This document shows positions 41,666-45,470 of a stretch of DNA of 45,470 nucleotides, piece by piece. Source of the stretch: Kitasatospora griseola (GTDB taxonomy: Bacteria; Actinomycetota; Actinomycetes; Streptomycetales; Streptomycetaceae); the NCBI RefSeq assembly GCF_014648555.1, contig NZ_BMRI01000007.1, positions 52,156 through 97,625 on the forward strand. Direction: 5' to 3'. Both the position numbers and the translations under genes were made by a program. Within the stretch, counting starts at the first letter, position 1. Every line of letters starts with the position of its first letter. The notes under the pieces are model-generated. The model made no database searches. It saw only the letters and a program-made list of their open reading frames with translations, and was not told the DNA's origin.

Positions 41666-42292
41666 ATGACGTTCCCCGGCGACCCGACCGGCCCGGTCGA
41701 CCCAGGCATCCTCGCCGACCCGGGCATCCTCGCCGACCCGGCCGTCCTCGCCGACCCGGGCGTGCTGACCGACCCCGCCGTGCTCGCCGCCCGCTACCCC
41801 GGCCTGCCGGGTGCGACGCCGACGGACGGCTCCGGCGCGCCCAGCCTCGGCCACGGCCTCGCCCTCGACGACGGCGATCTCGTCACCGACCCGGCGACCG
41901 GCGGCCCCGCCGAGAACGCGGGCCCCGACGCCCTCGTCCAGGCGCTGCTGCTGGCCGTCGACACCCAGCTCGGCAGCGACCGGCTCAACACCGGCTTCGG
42001 CTTCGACCGGCTCGCCCTCGGCCGCTACGCGCTCGACCTCCCGGCCCGCAAGGAGTACCTGCGGATGGAACTCGTCCGCTGCCTGGGCGCCGACCGCCGG
42101 GTCGCCGACGTCCGGGAGGTGTTCTTCGAGGACGACCCGCGGTTCCTCGAACTGCGGCCCGACCTCGACCCGGCCGCCTTCCAGCAGATCGTCGAGGCGG
42201 CCAGGGCGAGCCGCCGGTACACCGTCCACGCGATCCTCGACACCGTCGCCGGCTCCACGCTGACCCTCACCTCAGGGGGACGCCTTGACTGA
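41666..42292 (+). CDS. Baseplate wedge protein, gp25/GPW-like, with N-terminal repeats
   Basis: 208 aa. The C-terminal 130 residues have the gp25 layout: DALVQALLLAVDTQLGSDRL, ALDLPARKEYLRMELVRCLG (gp25-like), DRRVADVREVFFEDDPR and ASRRYTVHAILDTVAG. The N-terminus is odd: five tandem pieces of the form (I/V)LADP(G/A), encoded by a matching imperfect DNA repeat at about 41700-41790. It starts 1 bp after the tip gene and overlaps the J gene by 8 bp. Confidence 0.85.
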   Translation: MTFPGDPTGPVDPGILADPGILADPAVLADPGVLTDPAVLAARYPGLPGATPTDGSGAPSLGHGLALDDGDLVTDPATGGPAENAGPDALVQALLLAVDTQLGSDRLNTGFGFDRLALGRYALDLPARKEYLRMELVRCLGADRRVADVREVFFEDDPRFLELRPDLDPAAFQQIVEAARASRRYTVHAILDTVAGSTLTLTSGGRLD

Positions 42293-43652
42293 CCAGACCC
42301 CTCCCACCCGACCGGTCGGCCCTGACCCCCCCGCCGACGACGGCTACGGCGTGACCGCGGACGGCTTCGTCCTCAAGGGCATCGACCGGATCGTCGCCGA
42401 CCAGCAGGCCCGCGCCCGCGCCATGTTCGGCAGCGACGTCGACCTGAGTTCCGGCTCGGCACTGCGCAAGGTGCTCGACGCCGCCGCCGTCCACGTCCAC
42501 GAACTCTGGCGCGCGCTGGAGAACCAGTACTACGCCAACTTCGTCACCACCGCGCAGGGCGAGGCGCTCACCCTGCTCGGCCTCGACCTCGGCCGGCCCC
42601 GGCGGCAGCTGTGGGCCACCGGCGAAGTCGTCCTGGCCGTGCAGGACCAGGGCCCGGACCGCGCCGTCGTCGTCCCCCAGGGCGCCGCCGTCCGCACCGT
42701 CCCCGCCGCCGGGAAGCCCCTCGTCGAGCTCCGCACCACCGCCTCCGCCACCCTCGACGCCGCCTCCCCCACCGCCACCGTCGGCGTCCGCGCGGTGGAG
42801 CGCGGGCCCGGCGGCAACCCGCCCGACGGGGCGGACCTCGAACTGGAGCCGCACTGGGCCGAGGTCCACCTCGCCCTCGGCCCGGCCACCGTCACCGTCA
42901 CCGCCCAGGGGCCGATCACCGGCGGCGAACTGGACGAGCCCGACGACGCCCACCGCGCCCGGCTGCTCGGCGTGCCCCGGACGGTGTGGACCCAGGACGC
43001 GGTGCTCAGCGAGCTCCTCGACATCCCCGGGGTGCGCGACGCCGCCCTGTTCGACCCGCTCGGCGGCATCGACACGTCGAGCGCCGCCTTCAACACCTAC
43101 GCGTTCGGGCAGCACCAGTTCACCGCCGGACGGCAGACCGGCTCCCCGTACTTCTTCGACATCGTCGTCGCCGTCGAACCGGGCTGGCCCTGGCTCCCCG
43201 AGGACGGCGACGTCCCGGCCGTCCGCCCCGCCGTGGTCGACGTGGTCCGCCAGTGGCGGCCGGTCTCGATCTTCCCCGACCTCAGGCCCGCCAACCAGGT
43301 CGACGTCGGCCTGCGCGCCACCCTGGTGGTCGAGCCCGGCCACGACGCCGACGCCATCCGCGGCGAGATCCTGGACGCCGTCCACACCGCCGTCGGGCGG
43401 CTGCGCCTGGGCCACGGCCTGCTCCACTCGGACCTGGTGCTCACCGCCCGGGCGGTCGCCGGGGTCGCCGACGTGCAGAACCTGCGCCTGCGCCGCGGCG
43501 CCCCCGTCTTCGGCGAGGTCGGCCACGGCGGCGCGGTCTACGGCGACGCCCAGGAGCTGTCCGTGGGCGAGAACCTCGCCCTGGCCGCCGACGAGATCGC
43601 CGCCTTCGACCTCGACAGCCCGCTGATCGACCTCCAGGTGGTGAGGGCATGA
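42285..43652 (+). CDS. Baseplate J-like protein
   Basis: 455 aa from a TTG start (CAGGGGGA upstream) that overlaps the gp25 stop. The J pattern is clear: DRIVADQQARARAMFGSDVD, GSALRKVLDAAAVHVHELW, TTAQGEALTLLGLDLGRPRR, then the domain LVELRTTASATLDAA, AVERGPGGNPPDGADL and GGELDEPDDAHRARLLGV. The C-terminus has VVDVVRQWRPVSIFPDLRPA and VTARAVAGVADVQNLR-like strands. It builds the baseplate wedge that triggers contraction (Afp11/Pvc11 counterpart). Confidence 0.9.
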   Translation: MTDQTPPTRPVGPDPPADDGYGVTADGFVLKGIDRIVADQQARARAMFGSDVDLSSGSALRKVLDAAAVHVHELWRALENQYYANFVTTAQGEALTLLGLDLGRPRRQLWATGEVVLAVQDQGPDRAVVVPQGAAVRTVPAAGKPLVELRTTASATLDAASPTATVGVRAVERGPGGNPPDGADLELEPHWAEVHLALGPATVTVTAQGPITGGELDEPDDAHRARLLGVPRTVWTQDAVLSELLDIPGVRDAALFDPLGGIDTSSAAFNTYAFGQHQFTAGRQTGSPYFFDIVVAVEPGWPWLPEDGDVPAVRPAVVDVVRQWRPVSIFPDLRPANQVDVGLRATLVVEPGHDADAIRGEILDAVHTAVGRLRLGHGLLHSDLVLTARAVAGVADVQNLRLRRGAPVFGEVGHGGAVYGDAQELSVGENLALAADEIAAFDLDSPLIDLQVVRA

Positions 43653-45470
43653 CCGCCGACTTCCTGGACGTGATGGCCGGCGGCCTCACGCCCGCCTACG
43701 CCCGGGGCCTGGAGCGCCTCGCCCTGCCCCTCACTGCCGGCGCCGACGGCGTCCTGACACCGCAGTACGACGGTCTCTCCGCCTACCGGGCCCGCTGGGG
43801 CCGCGACCCGGACGCCCCGCGCCACCTGCTCGCCCCCGCGCACACCTCCGCCGAACCGCTGACCGTCCGCGTCACCTTCACCCGCACCACCGGCCCCGGC
43901 GCGACGGCGGAGAGCGCCGACGTCACCTTCCCCGCCGGCTGGCCCGCCGGCGACCAGCTGGCCGTCGAACTCCCCGGCGCCGCAGCCGAGTTCGGACCCG
44001 GCCTGCGGATCACCGGTCTCGCCCCGCAGCCGCCGGCGCCGACCGACCCGGACGACTGGCAGCTGACCGCGCTGCTCGGCACCCTCGCCCGGCTGCTGTG
44101 GACGATCGGCCGCGACTACCAGGACCTCGACCGCCGCAGCGCCGACGTCGCCCGCCAGCGCTTCGCCCAGCACGCCCGCGGCGCCGGACTCGACCTGCTC
44201 GGCCAGGACCTCGGCGCGCCCCGCTTCCCACCGCAGCGGCACGAGCCGGACGAGCACACCCTCGCACTCCTCCACCTCGACGAACCCGCCCCCGTCGACG
44301 CGAGCGGGCACCTGGACCCGGCCCACAGCACCGTCACCGGCAGCGCCCGGCCCGACCGGGCCGGGCGGTTCGGGCCCGCCTTCGGCTTCGAACCGCCCGG
44401 CGGCGCCATCACCGTCGCCGACCTGCCCGACCTCACCGCCGACTTCACCGCCGAAGCCGTCGTCCGCCCCGACCGGACCGCCGCCGACCCCGGCACCGTG
44501 CTGGCCCGCCGCGATCCGCCCAACGCGTCCGCCCCGCCCACCGGTTGGACGCTCACCCTCGGCAAGTGGCGCGGCATCGACCACAACCTGCGCTTCACCG
44601 TCTCCGACGGCGCCGCCGAAACCGATCTCTTCGCCGACCTCGACCTGGCCGACGGCCGCTTCCACCACCTCGCCGCCACCCTGCGCCGCACCGGCCCCGG
44701 AGCCGACGCCAGGCTGTACCTCGACGGCGCCGAGGTGGACCGGGCCCTGATCAAGAAGCTCGGACCGCTCACCTCCGGGCAGCCCCTGGTGATCGGCGCC
44801 GCCCACCAGCCCCCCGGGGGCGTCCCGGCCGACGTGCCCTACCTCGGGCTGGTCGAGGAAGTCCGGATCTCCGACCTCGCCCGCACCTCGTTCGCCCCCG
44901 TCACCGGCGAGAGCGACGAGCAGTACCGCGACCGGCTCGCCATCTTCCAGAGCTGGCTGCTCCCCACCCCCGACAACCTCCAGAACGCCCTCAACCGGCT
45001 CGCGGGCGACGGCTCCGACCTCCTGGTGGTCGACGAGACCACCGCCCGGATCGCCTCCGGCTCCGCCGTGCTGCGGGTGCTGCCGCCCCGGCTCACCCCC
45101 GGCCGGCGGATCGCCGCCGACGGCGACCCGCTGCCCACCGAGGAGCAGGCCGTCGGCACCGCCGCGGACGAGCCCGACTTCGACCCGCTGTGGATCTCGC
45201 CCCACGGGAACGCGCCCGGTCTCGGCTTCGACGGGAACGACGACAACCGGCTGATGCAGCTCACCACCCGGCAGGCACTGGACGCCTTGCTCGCCCGGCT
45301 GCCCAAGGCGCCTGGCGACGAGCTGACCGTGCTGCACGCCTACGACCCGGCCGGCCCCGGACTGCACGCCGTCGGCCGGGCCCTGAGCCTGCACCACAGC
45401 ACCGTCCCGACCGCCGAACTCGGTGTGCACGCGCACGCCGCCGGCTTCGGCTGGGTCTCCTGCGGGCCGG
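43649..45470 (+). CDS. Baseplate gpI-like protein with inserted LamG-type domain, partial
   Basis: ATG in an ATGA overlap with the J gene; about 607 codons are visible and the frame is open at the right edge. The first 190 residues (LTPAYARGLERLALPL, LARLLWTIGRDYQDLDRRSA, GAGLDLLGQDLGAPRF) resemble gpI/Afp12-type wedge proteins. At about residues 205-410 lies a laminin-G/concanavalin-like fold: HTLALLHLDEPAPVDASG, DFTAEAVVRPDR, WTLTLGKWRG, RFHHLAATLRR, ARLYLDGAEVD and YLGLVEEVRISD. After it, ESDEQYRDRLAIFQSWLLPT resumes a baseplate-like region. The LamG-type domain could bind glycans on a target cell. Confidence 0.8.
   Translation, partial: MTADFLDVMAGGLTPAYARGLERLALPLTAGADGVLTPQYDGLSAYRARWGRDPDAPRHLLAPAHTSAEPLTVRVTFTRTTGPGATAESADVTFPAGWPAGDQLAVELPGAAAEFGPGLRITGLAPQPPAPTDPDDWQLTALLGTLARLLWTIGRDYQDLDRRSADVARQRFAQHARGAGLDLLGQDLGAPRFPPQRHEPDEHTLALLHLDEPAPVDASGHLDPAHSTVTGSARPDRAGRFGPAFGFEPPGGAITVADLPDLTADFTAEAVVRPDRTAADPGTVLARRDPPNASAPPTGWTLTLGKWRGIDHNLRFTVSDGAAETDLFADLDLADGRFHHLAATLRRTGPGADARLYLDGAEVDRALIKKLGPLTSGQPLVIGAAHQPPGGVPADVPYLGLVEEVRISDLARTSFAPVTGESDEQYRDRLAIFQSWLLPTPDNLQNALNRLAGDGSDLLVVDETTARIASGSAVLRVLPPRLTPGRRIAADGDPLPTEEQAVGTAADEPDFDPLWISPHGNAPGLGFDGNDDNRLMQLTTRQALDALLARLPKAPGDELTVLHAYDPAGPGLHAVGRALSLHHSTVPTAELGVHAHAAGFGWVSCGP

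Noticed and set aside
31713..45470. Ordinary prophage or type VI secretion system
   Set aside because: No capsid, terminase, integrase or lysis genes, and no TssJ/L/M membrane complex or ClpV in the window; the spike-tip-gp25-J set fits an extracellular-type CIS better, though sequence to the right could still change this.

Overview
The window is very GC-rich DNA with strong third-position GC bias, frequent GTG/TTG starts, many 4-base ATGA/GTGA gene overlaps, and families typical of Streptomycetaceae (Rv1733c-like membrane protein, TrmB/LuxR hybrid regulator, DGPF/YCII protein, S53 peptidase). It most likely comes from Streptomyces or Kitasatospora, probably an accessory or chromosome-arm region. 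No rRNA, tRNA, CRISPR, transposase or integrase was seen.

Layout. (1) 1-3205, minus strand: the end of an operon with a cytochrome P450, an acyl-CoA-dehydrogenase-like flavoprotein and a FemAB/GNAT-like protein cut by the left edge; it looks like part of a tailoring or biosynthetic locus. (2) 3378-10365: a stress/carbohydrate island with a GH65 phosphorylase, two zinc alcohol dehydrogenases, a beta-CASP metallo-beta-lactamase-fold nuclease and an Rv1733c-like membrane protein. (3) 10390-11992: a TrmB/LuxR-type regulator divergent from a 31-aa peptide gene that is translationally coupled to a 92-aa unknown protein, with exact tandem 15-bp repeats between them. (4) 12161-15822: a secreted NlpC/P60-like protein with seven propeller repeats, a 14-TM MFS exporter, and a divergent DGPF/YCII protein sharing a symmetric dyad with the exporter. 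(5) 16217-19052: a four-gene unit of 60-aa peptide, two uncharacterised helical proteins and a serine beta-lactamase-family hydrolase, led by a strong hairpin that touches the Shine-Dalgarno. (6) 19110-21756: a probably 5'-truncated DTRDGTG-repeat protein and a secreted sedolisin. (7) 21870-29720: a CoA-dependent anthranilate (2-aminobenzoate) catabolic cluster with a RidA-like protein, FAH-family protein, cupin, thioesterase, aryl-CoA ligase, fused monooxygenase/Old Yellow Enzyme and a PaaX-like regulator. (8) 30102-31532: a DUF2252 protein. (9) 31713 to the right edge: a contractile injection system (CIS) with sheath, tube, baseplate, VgrG-like spike, PAAR-like tip, gp25, J and I-like proteins.

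The strongest candidate for something undescribed is in the CIS. A 1156-aa protein (35001-38471) sits between the tube and baseplate genes and combines a central hydrophobic segment with a C-terminal HNH-nuclease-like domain. Its N-terminus resembles the two 79-aa proteins encoded just upstream, which suggests a shared loading or assembly module. The two peptide cassettes (10390-11992 and 16157-19052) are further candidates for uncharacterised signalling or RiPP-like systems. All assignments come from reading the translated sequence; no database search was run.
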